DNA of 64,000 bases from Trueperaceae bacterium (GTDB lineage: Bacteria; Deinococcota; Deinococci; Deinococcales; Trueperaceae), in contig DASVDQ010000021.1 in assembly GCA_036381035.1 (NCBI GenBank), forward strand, positions 1-64,000. Direction: 5' to 3'. The translations under genes were made by a program, and so were the position numbers. Positions 19,990 through 30,164 of this stretch are shown piece by piece (within the stretch, counting starts at the first letter, position 1; every line of letters starts with the position of its first letter). The notes under the pieces are model-generated. The model was not told where the DNA came from, did not search any database, and saw nothing but the letters and a program-made list of their open reading frames with translations.

Positions 19990-19995
19990 TAACCT
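19990..19995 (+). promoter_or_regulatory. -10 hexamer TAACCT of hemW (leaderless)
   Basis: TAACCT plus eight bases then ATG 20004, with no Shine-Dalgarno in between. Confidence 0.55.
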
Positions 19996-20003
19996 CGGCT
20001 GGC

Positions 20004-21122
20004 ATGGCCGCCCTCTCCCTCTACGTGCACGTCCCGTTCTGCCCGAGCGTCTGCCCCTACTGCGACTTCCACAAGATGCTCAGGCACGAGGGGCTGGCGG
20101 CGCGCTACGTAGCCCGGCTCGAGGCCGAGCTGGCGGAGCTGGCCGCCGAGCACGGCGGACCGCTAGACACGCTCTACCTCGGCGGCGGCACGCCCTCGCA
20201 CCTGCGCGACGACGAGCTGGAGCGGGTGTTCGCGGCCCTGCGGGCGTTCGGGGGGCCCGGGCGGCGCGAGACGACCCTCGAGGCCGACCCCCTCACCTTC
20301 GACGCCGAGCGGCTCGCCTCGTTCGGCGCGCTGGGCGTCACGCGCCTGTCGATCGGGCTGCAGTCGACCCAGGACCGCGTGCTCTCGTTCCTCGGCCGGC
20401 TGCACGACGGCGCGCAGGGCCTCGCCGCCGTGGAGACGGCCCTGGCCAGCGGCCTGCGCGTGAACGTCGACGTCATGGCGGCGATCGCGGGGCAGGACCT
20501 GGAGCTCGACCTGTCGAGGGTCGTGGGGGCGGGAGCCAAGCACGTCTCCGTCTACTCGCTCACCGTGGAGCCGCACACGCCCTTCGCGCTGCGCGGCGTC
20601 ACCGTCGACGAGGAGGTCGACGCCGCCGCCTTCGAGCTCGCCGCCGCGGTCCTCTCCCGCGCCGGCCTCCGCCGCTACGAGGTGAGCAACCACGCCGTCC
20701 CCGGCGAGGAGTCGCTGCACAACCTCGTGTACTGGCGCGGCGGCCACTACCTCGGCGCCGGGCCCTCAGCGGCGTCCCACCTGCCCGGCGGCGACGGCTT
20801 CGGCGTCCGCCTGAGGAACCCGCCGCTCAAGGGCTGGCTGGCCGGCGAGCCGCCGGAGACGGAGGTGCTCACGGCCGACGACGTGGTCCTCGAGAGGCTT
20901 ATGACCGGCCTGCGCACGCTCGAGGGGGTCGACCTCGCCGCCCTCGAGTCGTTCACGGGCTACGCCGTGGAGTCGGGGGCCGCGCGCTGGCTCGAGGACT
21001 GCCTGTCCCACGGCCTGCTGGCGCTGGAGGGGCGGCGCCTCGCGGCCACGCCCGCCGGCCTCGTGCGGCTCGACGCGGTCCTGCGCGCGTTCGTCGCCAC
21101 GCGCCGGTCCGCCGCCGCTTAG
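20004..21122 (+). CDS. hemW: Radical SAM heme chaperone HemW (oxygen-independent coproporphyrinogen oxidase-like)
   Basis: A 372-residue radical SAM protein. The cluster motif is CPSVCPYCDF (Cys-x3-Cys-x2-Cys), with the conserved YLGGGTPS and RLSIGLQST segments after it. HemW binds heme and delivers it to respiratory enzymes; the family was long misannotated as HemN. The C-terminal domain (LERLMTGLRTLEGVDL) is typical. ATG 20004 lies eight bases after TAACCT (19990-19995), so the transcript is probably leaderless. It converges on the NAD-GDH gene with only three bases between stops. Confidence 0.9.
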   Translation: MAALSLYVHVPFCPSVCPYCDFHKMLRHEGLAARYVARLEAELAELAAEHGGPLDTLYLGGGTPSHLRDDELERVFAALRAFGGPGRRETTLEADPLTFDAERLASFGALGVTRLSIGLQSTQDRVLSFLGRLHDGAQGLAAVETALASGLRVNVDVMAAIAGQDLELDLSRVVGAGAKHVSVYSLTVEPHTPFALRGVTVDEEVDAAAFELAAAVLSRAGLRRYEVSNHAVPGEESLHNLVYWRGGHYLGAGPSAASHLPGGDGFGVRLRNPPLKGWLAGEPPETEVLTADDVVLERLMTGLRTLEGVDLAALESFTGYAVESGAARWLEDCLSHGLLALEGRRLAATPAGLVRLDAVLRAFVATRRSAAA

Positions 21123-21125
21123 GCC

Positions 21126-24100
21126 TCAGGCCGCCGGCGCCAGTGAGAGCAGCCGCGCGAGGACCGCCCCGCCGGCGAGGCTCAGCTCTCCCGGCAGGCG
21201 CAGCTCCCGTACCGCGGCGTCGTAGCGCTTCGCGAACGGCTGGCGCGCGACGAACGCGTCGACGGTCAGGCGCGGCTCCTCCCGCGCGGCACGCAGGTAG
21301 GCGGCGGTGAGCCGCTGCTGCGCGGCGCGCAGGTCCATGACGATGCCCGTCTGGGCGATCTTCTCCCACTTCCCCTGGGCGGGCAGGGCGCGCAGGGCGT
21401 CGCGGAGCTGGCCCAGCGCGAGCCTGTCGCCGAGGGCGAAGAACGCCGTGGCGGCCACCTCCAGCTCGGCGCCGGCGGCGCGCGCCGCCTCCACGAGCCC
21501 CATGCCGGCCGGCACGTACTCGAGCCCGGCGACGCTCGCCGCCGTCGCCTCGTCGTGGCCGGCCTTGACGTAGTGCTTGACGCTGGCGCGGAAGCGCCGC
21601 TTCTCGGCCGCCGGCAGGAAGCCCTCCAGGTCGCGGCGCAGCGCGTCCAGCGCGCCGCCGTAGGCGTCCACGACCTCGCCGAGCGGCCGCCGCGCCTGGT
21701 CGGTGGCGAGCAGCCAGCCCACGACGCCCTCGACGGCCTGCCCCATGGCGCGGAGCGCGGCGTAGGAGGCCTCGGGCGGCAGCTCCTCGTCGCGCGCCTG
21801 CAGCTCCTCGGCGAAGGCGAGCGTGTGCAGCAGCTCCATGGCCGCCAGGGCGGCGCGGACGACCTCGACGGGGGTGGCGCCGTTCTGGCGCACCGCGCGG
21901 TGCACGAACTCGACGCCGAGCAGGTCGACGACCGCGTTCGTGATCTGCGTGGCGGTGATCTCGCGCCGCAGCTGGTGCGCCGCTACCGCGTCCGGGAAGC
22001 GCTCCCGCAGGACGGCAGGGAAGTAGTCGCGCAGGTAATGGGCGAGCTGCGGGTCGTCGGGCAGGTCGGTCTCGAGCAGCCGACGGTAGAGGCCCATCTT
22101 CACGTAGGCGAGCATCACGGCCAGCTCGGGGCGCGTGAAGGTCACGCCCTCGGCGCGGCGCTCGGCGAGCTGGCGCGCGGTCGGCAGGAACTCGACGCTC
22201 CTGTCGAGGCCCGCCGACTCGACGAGGTAGTCGAGCAGCGAGCCGAACAGCTCCTGGTCGGAGGCGGACGACCTGAGCGCCAGGCTTATCGCCTGCGACT
22301 GCCTGTCGTTGTCCCGCAGGACCAGCCGGGCCACGTCGTCCTGCATCTCGGCGAGGAGGGCGTCGCGCTCCTCGCGGCTCAGGCGCCCCGCCCGCAGCAG
22401 GGGCGCGAGGCAGATCTTGATGTTCACCTCGTGGTCGGAGGTGTCCACGCCGGCCGAGTTGTGGATCGCGTCGGTGTCGATGCGCCCGCCGGCGCGCGCG
22501 TACTCGATGCGGGCCAGCTGCGTGAACCCGAGGTTCCCGCCCTCGCCGACGACCTTGCAGCGCAGCTCGCCGGCGTCGACGCGCACGGCGTCGTTCGCCG
22601 AGTCCCCGACCTCGGCGTGCCGCTCGGCTGACGCCTTCACGTACGTGCCGATGCCGCCGTTCCACAGCAGGTCGACGGGCGCGCGCAGCACGGCCCTGAT
22701 CAGCTCGGGCCCGGAGAGCTCGTCGGCGTCTATGCCCAGCGCGCGCTTCATCTCGGGCGTCACGGCGATGCGCTTGGCGCCGCGCTCGAACACGCCCCCG
22801 CCGGGGCTGATCAGGCTCCTGTCGTAGTCGTCCCACGACGAGCGCGGCAGCTCGAAGAGGCGCCTCCGCTCGGCGTACGACCGCGCGGGGTCGGGGTCGG
22901 GGTCGACGAACACGTGCCTGTGGTCGAAGGCCGCGACGAGCCTGATCTTGTCGGTGTAGAGCATGCCGTTGCCGAAGACGTCGCCCGACATGTCGCCGAT
23001 CCCGACGACCGTGAACTCGTCGCGGAAGACGTTCAGGCCCATCTCGGCGAAGTGGCGCTTCACGCACTCCCAGGCGCCGCGGGCCGTGATGCCCATGCCC
23101 TTGTGGTCGTAGCCGGCCGAGCCGCCCGAGGCGAACGCGTCGCCGAGCCAGAAGTCGTACTCGGCCGCGGTGGCGTTGGCGAGGTCGGAGAAGGTGGCCG
23201 TGCCCTTGTCAGCCGCGACCACGAGGTACGGGTCCGGCTCGTCGTAGACGAGCACGCCGCGAGGGTGCACGGTCTCGCCGTCGACGACGTTGTCGGTGAC
23301 GTCGAGGAGCCCGCGGATGTACTCCTGGTACTGCGCCCTCACGTGCTCGCGCAGCGCGGCCGGGTCCGCCGGCGCGCGCTTGACGACGAAGCCGCCCTTC
23401 GACCCCACGGGCACGATGACGGCGTTCTTCGTCATCTGCGTCTTCATGAGGCCGAGCACCTCGGTGCGGAAGTCGTCGGGCCGGTCCGACCAGCGGATCC
23501 CGCCGCGGGCGACCTTGCCGCCGCGCAGGTGCGTGCCCTCGACCGTGGGCGAGTGCACGCCGATCTCGTAGAGGGGCCGCGGCTCCGGCATGCTGCCCAC
23601 CTTGCGCGAGTCGATCTTGAAGCTGATGCGGGCGTGGCCCAGGTAGTAGTTCGTGCGGACCGTCGCCTCCATCAGGTCGAGCAGGCCCCTCAGCGCCTGG
23701 TCCCCGGCCAGCGACGCGACCGTGGAGAGCGCCCCGCGGACGGCGTCGGCCGCCTCCGCCAGGTGGGGCGCCCGCTCCCGCGGGGCCAGCGGCGCGTCGC
23801 CGCCGCCCGCGAAGGCGGGGTCGAAGCGGCGCTCGAAGTACTCGACGAGCAGCCGCGCCACGTCGGGGTGCGCCAGCAGCGTGGCGGTGACGAACGCCGG
23901 GCTGGTCACGAGGTTGAGCTGCGAGTAGTACATCTGGTACGCCCGCAGCAGCGCGACCTGCCTGATCGTGAGGCCGGCGTAGAGCACGAGCCGGTTGAGG
24001 GCGTCGTTCTCGGCCTCGCCGGAGGCCAGCGCCCGCAGCGCCGCGATGAGCCTCTCCTCGTCGCGCGCCACGTCGAGCCGCCGGCCCTCCATGTCGGTGA

Positions 24101-25952
24101 CGCGGTAGACGTCCACGGCGCGCTCGCCGCCATCGAGCGCGACGTCGTAGGGGTTCTGGTCGACGACCCTCAGGCCCAGGTTCTCGAGCATGGGCAGCAC
24201 GTCAGACAGCGCCCGCCTGCGGCCGGCCGGGTAGTAGACGAGGACCGTGGCCTCGCGGTCCTCCTCGTCGTCCACGAGGTCGAAGCCCGTCTCGCCGGGC
24301 CCGAGGCGCTCGAGGTTCGCGATGTCCTGGACGGCGCGGGCCGGCCTCACCTCGGCGTAGTAGCCCTCGTCGAAGGCGCCGCCGTAGCGGCGGGCCAGGG
24401 CGCGGCCCTCGGCCTCGCCGAACCTCTCGATCAGGCGCTCCTGCAGCTCCTCGCGCCAGCTGCGCGACAGCCGGGCCACGTTCCGCTCGAGCTCCTTGAC
24501 GTCGACGTCCTCGAGCTCGACGTCGGTGGCGAAGTAGAAGTGGAACCTGGCGTGGTCCTGGTCCTCCGAGAGCGCCAGCCGGTAGTCGACGTGCGTGGCG
24601 GAGAGCGACCGCTGCAGGTACTCCTGTATGCGCTGCCTGACCTGGCTGTTGAAGCTCTCGCGGGGCATGACGACCATGGCGAGGATCCCGCGCTTCAGGG
24701 GGTCGGCCCGCAGGCGCAGACGCGCGCCGCGCTCCTCCCCCGGCGAGAGGATCGCGCGGATGTCCTTGTGGAGCTGCTCGGGGTCGGCGCCGAACAGCTC
24801 CTCGCGCGGCAGCGAGTTGAACGCCGACACGATGGCCTTGTAGTCGTGGCTGCCCGGGACCGCCTCGTCGAGCTCGAGGACCTGCCGCAGCTTGCGCCGG
24901 AGTATGGGTATCGCGTCGACGGGCGTGTTCTGCGCCTTGCTGGTGAACAGGCCCAGGAAGCGCCGCTCGCCGACGACCTCGCCGCCGTCGCCCAGCTCCT
25001 TGACGCCCACGTAGTCCATGCGCCTGGCGCGGTGGACGGTGGCCTCCGAGTTCGTCTTCGTCACGACGAGCAGCCGGCCGCCGACCACCCGCTGGCGGAG
25101 CTGCCTCGGCAACCCGGAGACGGCCACCGGCTCCCTGTAGCGGCTGTCGGCGTCGTCCGACAGGATGCCGAGGCCGGTGCCGCGCCTCACCTGCAGGTGC
25201 GGCTCGCCCCCCACGTCCTTGAGCTCGTACTCGCGGTAGCCGAGGTAGACGAAGTTCTCGTCGAGGAGCCACCTGATGAACTCGGCGTACTCCTCGAGCT
25301 CGTCCTCGAGGTCGCTGCCCACCTCGTCGGCCTTGATGCCCGCCGCCGGCTGCACGCCCGACCGGGCCAGGACGAGGAGGTAGTCGACGGCCTCCCGCGA
25401 GCGCTCCTGCATCGGCAAGTAGTCGCGGGTGGCGCGGTAGACGTCGTGCAGGACGGCCTTGACCCGGTTCCGCAGCCGCCGCAGCGCCGCGCCCTCGACG
25501 CGCTCGACGAAGAACATCTCGAACGCCTCGGGACGCCCGCCGGCGTCGCCGTCGACGTCGACGAGGCGGCCCCGCTCGTCGCGGACGACGTCGAGGATCG
25601 GGTGGAGCTGGTAGGCGAGCTCGAGCCCCTGCCTCGCGACCTCGGCCTGGACCGAGTCGACGATGAAGGGCCTGTCCGTCATCACCAGGCGGACGACCGT
25701 GAAGGGCGACTCCCAGCCGTTCGCCGCCCTCGTCGGGTTGAGCACCTCGACCTTGAACACGCCGGCGAGCTCCCGCAGGAACTCGAGACCGTCCACGGCC
25801 ATCGCGTAGAGGTCGGCGCCGTCGAACTGCGCGGCGAAGCCCTCCTCCGCCTTGTCGAACAGCGCCGTCACGAAGCGCTCGAGCAGCCCCGCCTCGGCCG
25901 CCGCGTCGCCGCGGCCGATGTGCTGGCGCACGAGGTCCACCGTTGCCGCCAT
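21126..25952 (-). CDS. gdh2: NAD-specific glutamate dehydrogenase, large (GDH 180-kDa class)
   Basis: Oxidatively deaminates glutamate to 2-oxoglutarate, feeding amino-acid carbon to the TCA cycle. The 1608 residues match the about 1600-residue L_180 class, not the 450-residue hexameric enzymes. The N-terminal half holds ACT-like regulatory domains. The catalytic part (about residues 700-1200) shows KVARGGIRWSDRPDDFRTEV, KTQMTKNAVIVPVGSKGGFV with the active-site lysines, and VGIGDMSGDVFGNGML. I choose ATG 25952, which has GGGAG eight bases upstream, over GTG 25961. It is expressed alone. Long open frames on the opposite strand here are GC-driven shadows. Confidence 0.95.
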   Translation of the reverse strand: MAATVDLVRQHIGRGDAAAEAGLLERFVTALFDKAEEGFAAQFDGADLYAMAVDGLEFLRELAGVFKVEVLNPTRAANGWESPFTVVRLVMTDRPFIVDSVQAEVARQGLELAYQLHPILDVVRDERGRLVDVDGDAGGRPEAFEMFFVERVEGAALRRLRNRVKAVLHDVYRATRDYLPMQERSREAVDYLLVLARSGVQPAAGIKADEVGSDLEDELEEYAEFIRWLLDENFVYLGYREYELKDVGGEPHLQVRRGTGLGILSDDADSRYREPVAVSGLPRQLRQRVVGGRLLVVTKTNSEATVHRARRMDYVGVKELGDGGEVVGERRFLGLFTSKAQNTPVDAIPILRRKLRQVLELDEAVPGSHDYKAIVSAFNSLPREELFGADPEQLHKDIRAILSPGEERGARLRLRADPLKRGILAMVVMPRESFNSQVRQRIQEYLQRSLSATHVDYRLALSEDQDHARFHFYFATDVELEDVDVKELERNVARLSRSWREELQERLIERFGEAEGRALARRYGGAFDEGYYAEVRPARAVQDIANLERLGPGETGFDLVDDEEDREATVLVYYPAGRRRALSDVLPMLENLGLRVVDQNPYDVALDGGERAVDVYRVTDMEGRRLDVARDEERLIAALRALASGEAENDALNRLVLYAGLTIRQVALLRAYQMYYSQLNLVTSPAFVTATLLAHPDVARLLVEYFERRFDPAFAGGGDAPLAPRERAPHLAEAADAVRGALSTVASLAGDQALRGLLDLMEATVRTNYYLGHARISFKIDSRKVGSMPEPRPLYEIGVHSPTVEGTHLRGGKVARGGIRWSDRPDDFRTEVLGLMKTQMTKNAVIVPVGSKGGFVVKRAPADPAALREHVRAQYQEYIRGLLDVTDNVVDGETVHPRGVLVYDEPDPYLVVAADKGTATFSDLANATAAEYDFWLGDAFASGGSAGYDHKGMGITARGAWECVKRHFAEMGLNVFRDEFTVVGIGDMSGDVFGNGMLYTDKIRLVAAFDHRHVFVDPDPDPARSYAERRRLFELPRSSWDDYDRSLISPGGGVFERGAKRIAVTPEMKRALGIDADELSGPELIRAVLRAPVDLLWNGGIGTYVKASAERHAEVGDSANDAVRVDAGELRCKVVGEGGNLGFTQLARIEYARAGGRIDTDAIHNSAGVDTSDHEVNIKICLAPLLRAGRLSREERDALLAEMQDDVARLVLRDNDRQSQAISLALRSSASDQELFGSLLDYLVESAGLDRSVEFLPTARQLAERRAEGVTFTRPELAVMLAYVKMGLYRRLLETDLPDDPQLAHYLRDYFPAVLRERFPDAVAAHQLRREITATQITNAVVDLLGVEFVHRAVRQNGATPVEVVRAALAAMELLHTLAFAEELQARDEELPPEASYAALRAMGQAVEGVVGWLLATDQARRPLGEVVDAYGGALDALRRDLEGFLPAAEKRRFRASVKHYVKAGHDEATAASVAGLEYVPAGMGLVEAARAAGAELEVAATAFFALGDRLALGQLRDALRALPAQGKWEKIAQTGIVMDLRAAQQRLTAAYLRAAREEPRLTVDAFVARQPFAKRYDAAVRELRLPGELSLAGGAVLARLLSLAPAA

Positions 25953-26090
25953 GCAGATCACTCCCGGGGCCGAGAGAGGCCCTCAGCGTCGTTGGGGCCA
26001 CCATATCCCCGGCCCGCCGGCGGCCGCGTAGACGGCTTCTCACCCGGGAGAACGCCGGCGCGCGGGCGCTACCCGCGCCGGCGCGAGGAC

Positions 26091-26096
26091 TATACT
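26091..26096 (+). promoter_or_regulatory. -10 hexamer TATACT of lspA (leaderless)
   Basis: A near-consensus TATACT lies eight bases before ATG 26105. No Shine-Dalgarno is present. Confidence 0.65.
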
Positions 26097-26104
26097 CGGG
26101 CGCG

Positions 26105-26761
26105 ATGACGCTTCTCCTGGCGGCCCTCTTGGTCGCTGTCGACCAGCTCAGCAAGGCCTGGATCGCCAGGAACCTCCCGCTGAACCAGGCGGACATCCCC
26201 GTCCTCCCCGGCCTCGGCATCACCCACACGCGCAACAACGGCGCGGCCTTCGGGATCCTGCGGGACATCGACCTCACGGTCCTCGGCCTGCACATCGACG
26301 GCACCAGGCTGCTCGGCCTGCTCTCGGGCGTCGTCGCCCTCGTGCTCGTCGTCTACCTCGCCACGCACGGCCGCCGGCTCGCGGCGCTGCAGCGCGTGGC
26401 CCTCGGCCTCGTGCTCGCCGGCGCGGTCGGGAACATGATCGACCGCCTGCGCATCGGGTACGTCGTCGACTTCGTGCACCTGCGCAGCGGCGGCTTCAGC
26501 TTCCCCGTGTTCAACGTCGCCGACGCCTGCATCGTCGTGGGCGCGGCGCTGCTGCTGCTCTCCGGCCTGCGCGGACCGCGCGCCGGCGCCGGCGAAGCGG
26601 AGCCGGAGCCGAGCGGCTACGACACCTCGGAGGAGGACGAGCCCGTCACCTACGCCGCCCGCCCGGCGCCGAACCACCCCAGGACGGCCCGCGAGCGCAA
26701 GCGCCCCCTCGACGAGCTCCCCGAGCTGCCGCCGCTGCGCCGCGCTTCCGAGGCGGAGTGA
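26105..26761 (+). CDS. lspA: Lipoprotein signal peptidase (signal peptidase II)
   Basis: Aspartyl protease that removes signal peptides from prolipoproteins, with four membrane helices. Conserved elements are VDQLSKAWI, THTRNNGAAFG, the first catalytic Asp in GNMIDRLRIGYVVDF and the second in FNVADACI. At 218 residues it is longer than the usual 160 because of a hydrophilic Glu/Pro/Arg-rich C-terminal tail of about 55 residues. ATG 26105 follows TATACT (26091-26096) by eight bases. The window encodes candidate substrates: the ExeM-like nuclease and the FnIII lipoprotein. Confidence 0.95.
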   Translation: MTLLLAALLVAVDQLSKAWIARNLPLNQADIPVLPGLGITHTRNNGAAFGILRDIDLTVLGLHIDGTRLLGLLSGVVALVLVVYLATHGRRLAALQRVALGLVLAGAVGNMIDRLRIGYVVDFVHLRSGGFSFPVFNVADACIVVGAALLLLSGLRGPRAGAGEAEPEPSGYDTSEEDEPVTYAARPAPNHPRTARERKRPLDELPELPPLRRASEAE

Positions 26762-27015
26762 GGCGGTGACTGCGGCGTCGGGATCGGCATCTACGCCAGC
26801 GTCCTCCGGGCGCTAGGGCTCCGCGACAGCGCGCCGTTCCATCCCCGGCGCGGGCGTCGAGTCACCCGGACATCGTCGACGCTAGCCCGAGCACGGCGAC
26901 CTCGAGAGGGCAGTGGTGCTCTAGCGCGCTGCCGCACGGCTTACAGCCCGGTGGGCCCGCGCCGGACCAGCCACTCGACGTGCCCAGGGCGGCCGGCGGA
27001 GCGTCCGGGAGCCGC
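26762..27015. other. Gene-free interval between lspA and prmC
   Basis: About 250 bases between these convergent genes. I find no convincing ORF, tRNA-like structure, repeat or strong terminator here. Confidence 0.5.
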
Positions 27016-27891
27016 CTACCGCCTGGCGACCACGAACCTCTCGCGGCCCGCGAGGTCCTCCTCGACGCGCACGCCGCCCCAGCCGCGCAGCTCAGCGGCG
27101 AGGGCCCTCACGTTGCGCGGGTCGAGCTCCAGGGCGACGAGGGCGCCGGGGCGCAGCGCCTCCGCCAGCTGCGCCGCCAGCCGCCTGGCCACGTCGAGCC
27201 CGTCCACGCCGGCGAAGAGCGCCGCGGCCGGCTCGGCCGCGACCTCGGGCGGCACCGCGTCCCGGTCCGACGCGGGCAGGTAGGGCGGGTTCGACACCAC
27301 GGCGACGGCTCGTCCGGCGGCCGCGCGCACGTCAGGGTCGGCGAGCAGGTCGGAGTGCCTCACCTCGAGAGGCAGCCCCAGCGCCTCGGCGTTCCGCCGC
27401 GCCAGCGCCAGCGCGTCCGCCGAGACGTCGGTAGCCCACACCTCCGCCCGCGGGTGCGCGCGCTTGAGCGCCAGCGCGATCGCGCCGCTGCCCGTGCCCA
27501 CGTCGAGGAGCACGTCGCCCGGTCCGGGCGGGTCGTCCGCCAGCTCCGTGAGCGCCAGCTCGACGAGGCGCTCGGTCTCGGGCCGCGGCAGGAGCACGCC
27601 GGGCGCCACCGACAACGTGAGGTCGAGGAACGTCGCCTCGCCGAGCACGAGCTGCAGCGGCTCGCGCCGCTCCCGCCGTGCCAGCAGCGCCAGGAACGCG
27701 GCGCGCTGCGGCTCGGTCAGGGCGTCGCCGCGGCGAACGAGGAGCTCGGTGCGCGACAGGCCGAGGACGTGGCCGAGGACCCGCGCGGCGTCGGCGGCGG
27801 GGCTGTCCACGCCGGCGGACGCCAGGCGCTCCTCGCCGTAGGCGAGCGCCGCCCCGACGGTGTCGGCGCGGCGGCCTGCGCCTGCGCTCAA
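27016..27891 (-). CDS. prmC: Release factor glutamine methyltransferase PrmC
   Basis: Methylates the GGQ glutamine of peptide chain release factors. The 291-residue protein has an N-terminal helical domain, PGVLLPRPETERLVE, the SAM motif LLDVGTGSGAIALALK and the catalytic NPPY loop (VVSNPPYLP). The start appears to be TTG 27891, ten bases after the khpB stop, with a weak GAGAG site; no ATG or GTG fits better. It is the last gene of the rpmH operon. Confidence 0.93.
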   Translation of the reverse strand: MSAGAGRRADTVGAALAYGEERLASAGVDSPAADAARVLGHVLGLSRTELLVRRGDALTEPQRAAFLALLARRERREPLQLVLGEATFLDLTLSVAPGVLLPRPETERLVELALTELADDPPGPGDVLLDVGTGSGAIALALKRAHPRAEVWATDVSADALALARRNAEALGLPLEVRHSDLLADPDVRAAAGRAVAVVSNPPYLPASDRDAVPPEVAAEPAAALFAGVDGLDVARRLAAQLAEALRPGALVALELDPRNVRALAAELRGWGGVRVEEDLAGRERFVVARR

Positions 27892-27901
27892 GGCGTCTCT
27901 C

Positions 27902-28507
27902 TCAGACGGGCTTGACGACCACGCGCCGCTCGGCGCCCTCGCCCGTCGATTCCGTGGTGACCCCGGACTCCTCCGCCAGCGCCATGTGCACGACGCGGCG
28001 CTCGGCGGCCGTCATGGGCTCGAGCTCGACGGCGACGCCGCTCTTGCGCACGCGGGCGGCCGCGGCGAGCGCGGTCTCGCGCAGCCTGGCGTCGCGGCGG
28101 CGCTTGTAGCCCCCCACGTCGATGTTCACGCGCACGGGACGCCCGCCCTCGCGGTTCACGACGGCGTTGGTCACGTACTCCAGCGCCGCCAGCGTGCGTC
28201 CGGCGCGGCCGATGATCTTGCCCGGGTCCCCGCCGTAGACCTCGATGAAGACCTCCTCGTCGGTGACGCCGTCCACCTCGACGGCGTAGGCGGGGTCGAT
28301 GTTCAGCAGGAGGTTCACGAGGAACGTCTCGGCGCGCTCGGCGGGGTCGCCCTGCACGACGATCGCCGCGTCGTAGGCGGCGACGTCGAACTCCTCGAGC
28401 TCCGGCTCGGCGTCGTCGAGGCGCTCGAGGACCTCGGGGGCGGCGTCGTCCTCCCCGACGTTGATGCCGATGCCCTCGAGGTACCGGTCCAGATCGGAAT
28501 CGCTCAT
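27902..28507 (-). CDS. khpB: KH-R3H RNA-binding protein KhpB (Jag/SpoIIIJ-associated)
   Basis: A 201-residue RNA-binding protein. A hydrophilic N-terminus with an acidic linker precedes a KH domain with the GxxG loop (GGDPGKIIGRAGRTL) and an R3H domain (MTAAERRVVHMALAEE). Its position after yidC is conserved in many bacteria. In Gram-positives it affects cell division and elongation. ATG 28507 has GTGAGG eight bases upstream, located in the end of yidC. Confidence 0.92.
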   Translation of the reverse strand: MSDSDLDRYLEGIGINVGEDDAAPEVLERLDDAEPELEEFDVAAYDAAIVVQGDPAERAETFLVNLLLNIDPAYAVEVDGVTDEEVFIEVYGGDPGKIIGRAGRTLAALEYVTNAVVNREGGRPVRVNIDVGGYKRRRDARLRETALAAAARVRKSGVAVELEPMTAAERRVVHMALAEESGVTTESTGEGAERRVVVKPV

Positions 28508-28517
28508 CTAGGTGGCC

Positions 28518-30164
28518 TCACTTGCCGCGCTTGCCGGTCGCCAGCGCCGGTGTCGCGCCGGCCGGGGCGCTCCTGCCCCGGTAGAGCAGCCAGTACTGGA
28601 ACACCTGTACCAGCATGGACACCACATAGTAGAGCAGCACGCCCGCCGGGAAGCCGAAGATGATGATGCCGAAGACCACGTTGATGATCATCGACTGCCG
28701 CATCTGCTGCGGGTTGGCCCGCGACGAGAAGTACGACATCGCGACCATGACGGCCACGTAGAGGATCGGCAGTATGAAGGTGGGGTCGGCCCGGCCGAGG
28801 TCGGGGATCCAGATGAAGCCCTCGGCGAACTCGAAGTTCACGAACACGCGCCACAGGATCAGGAACAGCGGCATCTGCACGAGGATCGGGAGGCACCCGC
28901 CGGCGGGGTTCACGCCCGCCTCGCGGTAGAGCTTCATCGTCTCCTGCGTCAGCTTCTCGCGGTCGTCCTTGTACTTCTTCTGCAGCTCCTGCAGCTTCGG
29001 CTGGAGGGCCTGCATGCCGAACATCGACTTCGTCTGCGTGCTGATCAGCGGCCAGATCACGGCCCTGAACAGCAGCGTGAGCACGATGATCGACAGGCCC
29101 CAGCTCGGCACGTAGTCGTGGATGAACTCCAGCAGACGCACCACGAGGAGCGAGAGCCGCCCGAGGATGTTCGGGTTGAAAAGGCCGGGCAGGTCGAGGT
29201 AGCCCTCCTGCGTGTAGCGCACCAGCTCGTTGGGCCCGGCGTAGAGGTCCACGGCCAGGGTGACCGCGTCCTCGTCGGCCGGCAGCGGCGCCTGCAGGAC
29301 CCCGAAGTTCGGGCGCAGGAAGGCGCCCTCGAGGGTCGCGCCCTCGTCGCGCGGGAGGAGGATGATCGCCTCCTCGCGGTTGTTGTTCGACTTCTGCAGC
29401 GACACGTAGGTGACGTCGCCGAACGGCCTCTCGCCGGGGTTCATGGCGAACGTCTCGCCGTAGCCGACCTTCACGACCGGGTCGGCCACGCGCCCGATGC
29501 CCGGCGCCGCCACCTGCAGCAGCACCTCGCCCGCGCCCGTCGGGGCCTCGGCGCCGCCCGCGCCGTCGGCGCCCTCAGCGGCGGCCGCGCCCTCACCGGC
29601 GGCCGACCCGCCCGCGGGCCGCTCGGCGCCGGCCCTGGTCACGACCAGCGTGTGGGAGGCCGTCTCGCTGACGCTGCTGACGACGACCGTCCTCTCGACG
29701 AGGAGGTCGCCGGCCCGGTACGTGAAGGTGCCCGTGAGCGTGACGTCGTCGGTCTGGACCCAATCGCCGCTGACGTCCTCGGGCGGCAGGTACTCGCCGT
29801 CTACGAGCAGCGCGCCGCCGGGCGCGATGGCGTCGAACGGGATCACGTTGTTGCCCGCCGTGACGTTGTACTCGTTCTGCTCCTGGCCGCGCCTGACCTT
29901 CACGAACGCGGCGGCCAGCTCCCCGGCCGGCGTGAAGAAGAAGTCGGCGCCCTTCGTGGGCACGCGCGTCAGCTCGTCGTCCTCGAGGTGGCAGAAGAAG
30001 GAGGGCTGGGCGCTCTCGCAGGTGGCGAGCGCCTCGTCGAGGCCGCGGAAGCCGGCCGGCTCGAACGGGCCGGACTCGATGGCCTCGCGCGCCGCCGCCG
30101 GCGGGGCGACGAGGGCCAGGACGATGGCCGCCGCTAGGGCCAGCCGGGCTGGTCTCGCTGTCAA
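28518..30164 (-). CDS. yidC: Membrane protein insertase YidC
   Basis: Inserts and folds inner-membrane proteins with or without Sec. The 548-residue protein has a signal-anchor at its N-terminus, a large periplasmic beta-sandwich domain (residues about 30-340) containing an Ala/Gly-rich insert, and the conserved insertase core: [17 protein letters not shown] with the groove arginine, then the [18 protein letters not shown] coiled loop and further helices. This is the long periplasmic-domain form typical of diderm bacteria. TTG 30164 overlaps the yidD stop as TTGA and has GGAGG upstream, so an unusual start is likely. Confidence 0.93.
   Translation of the reverse strand: MTARPARLALAAAIVLALVAPPAAAREAIESGPFEPAGFRGLDEALATCESAQPSFFCHLEDDELTRVPTKGADFFFTPAGELAAAFVKVRRGQEQNEYNVTAGNNVIPFDAIAPGGALLVDGEYLPPEDVSGDWVQTDDVTLTGTFTYRAGDLLVERTVVVSSVSETASHTLVVTRAGAERPAGGSAAGEGAAAAEGADGAGGAEAPTGAGEVLLQVAAPGIGRVADPVVKVGYGETFAMNPGERPFGDVTYVSLQKSNNNREEAIILLPRDEGATLEGAFLRPNFGVLQAPLPADEDAVTLAVDLYAGPNELVRYTQEGYLDLPGLFNPNILGRLSLLVVRLLEFIHDYVPSWGLSIIVLTLLFRAVIWPLISTQTKSMFGMQALQPKLQELQKKYKDDREKLTQETMKLYREAGVNPAGGCLPILVQMPLFLILWRVFVNFEFAEGFIWIPDLGRADPTFILPILYVAVMVAMSYFSSRANPQQMRQSMIINVVFGIIIFGFPAGVLLYYVVSMLVQVFQYWLLYRGRSAPAGATPALATGKRGK

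Noticed and set aside
22914-26108. 1064-codon open frame on the plus strand opposite the NAD-GDH gene
   Set aside because: It lies antisense to a gene with full family motifs. Its composition (Val/His/Arg/Asp-rich, no domain pattern) is what the reverse complement of high-GC codons gives.
26762-27015. Possible RNA gene in the lspA-prmC gap
   Set aside because: No tRNA T-loop, no strong hairpin followed by T residues and no -10/-35 pair stood out.
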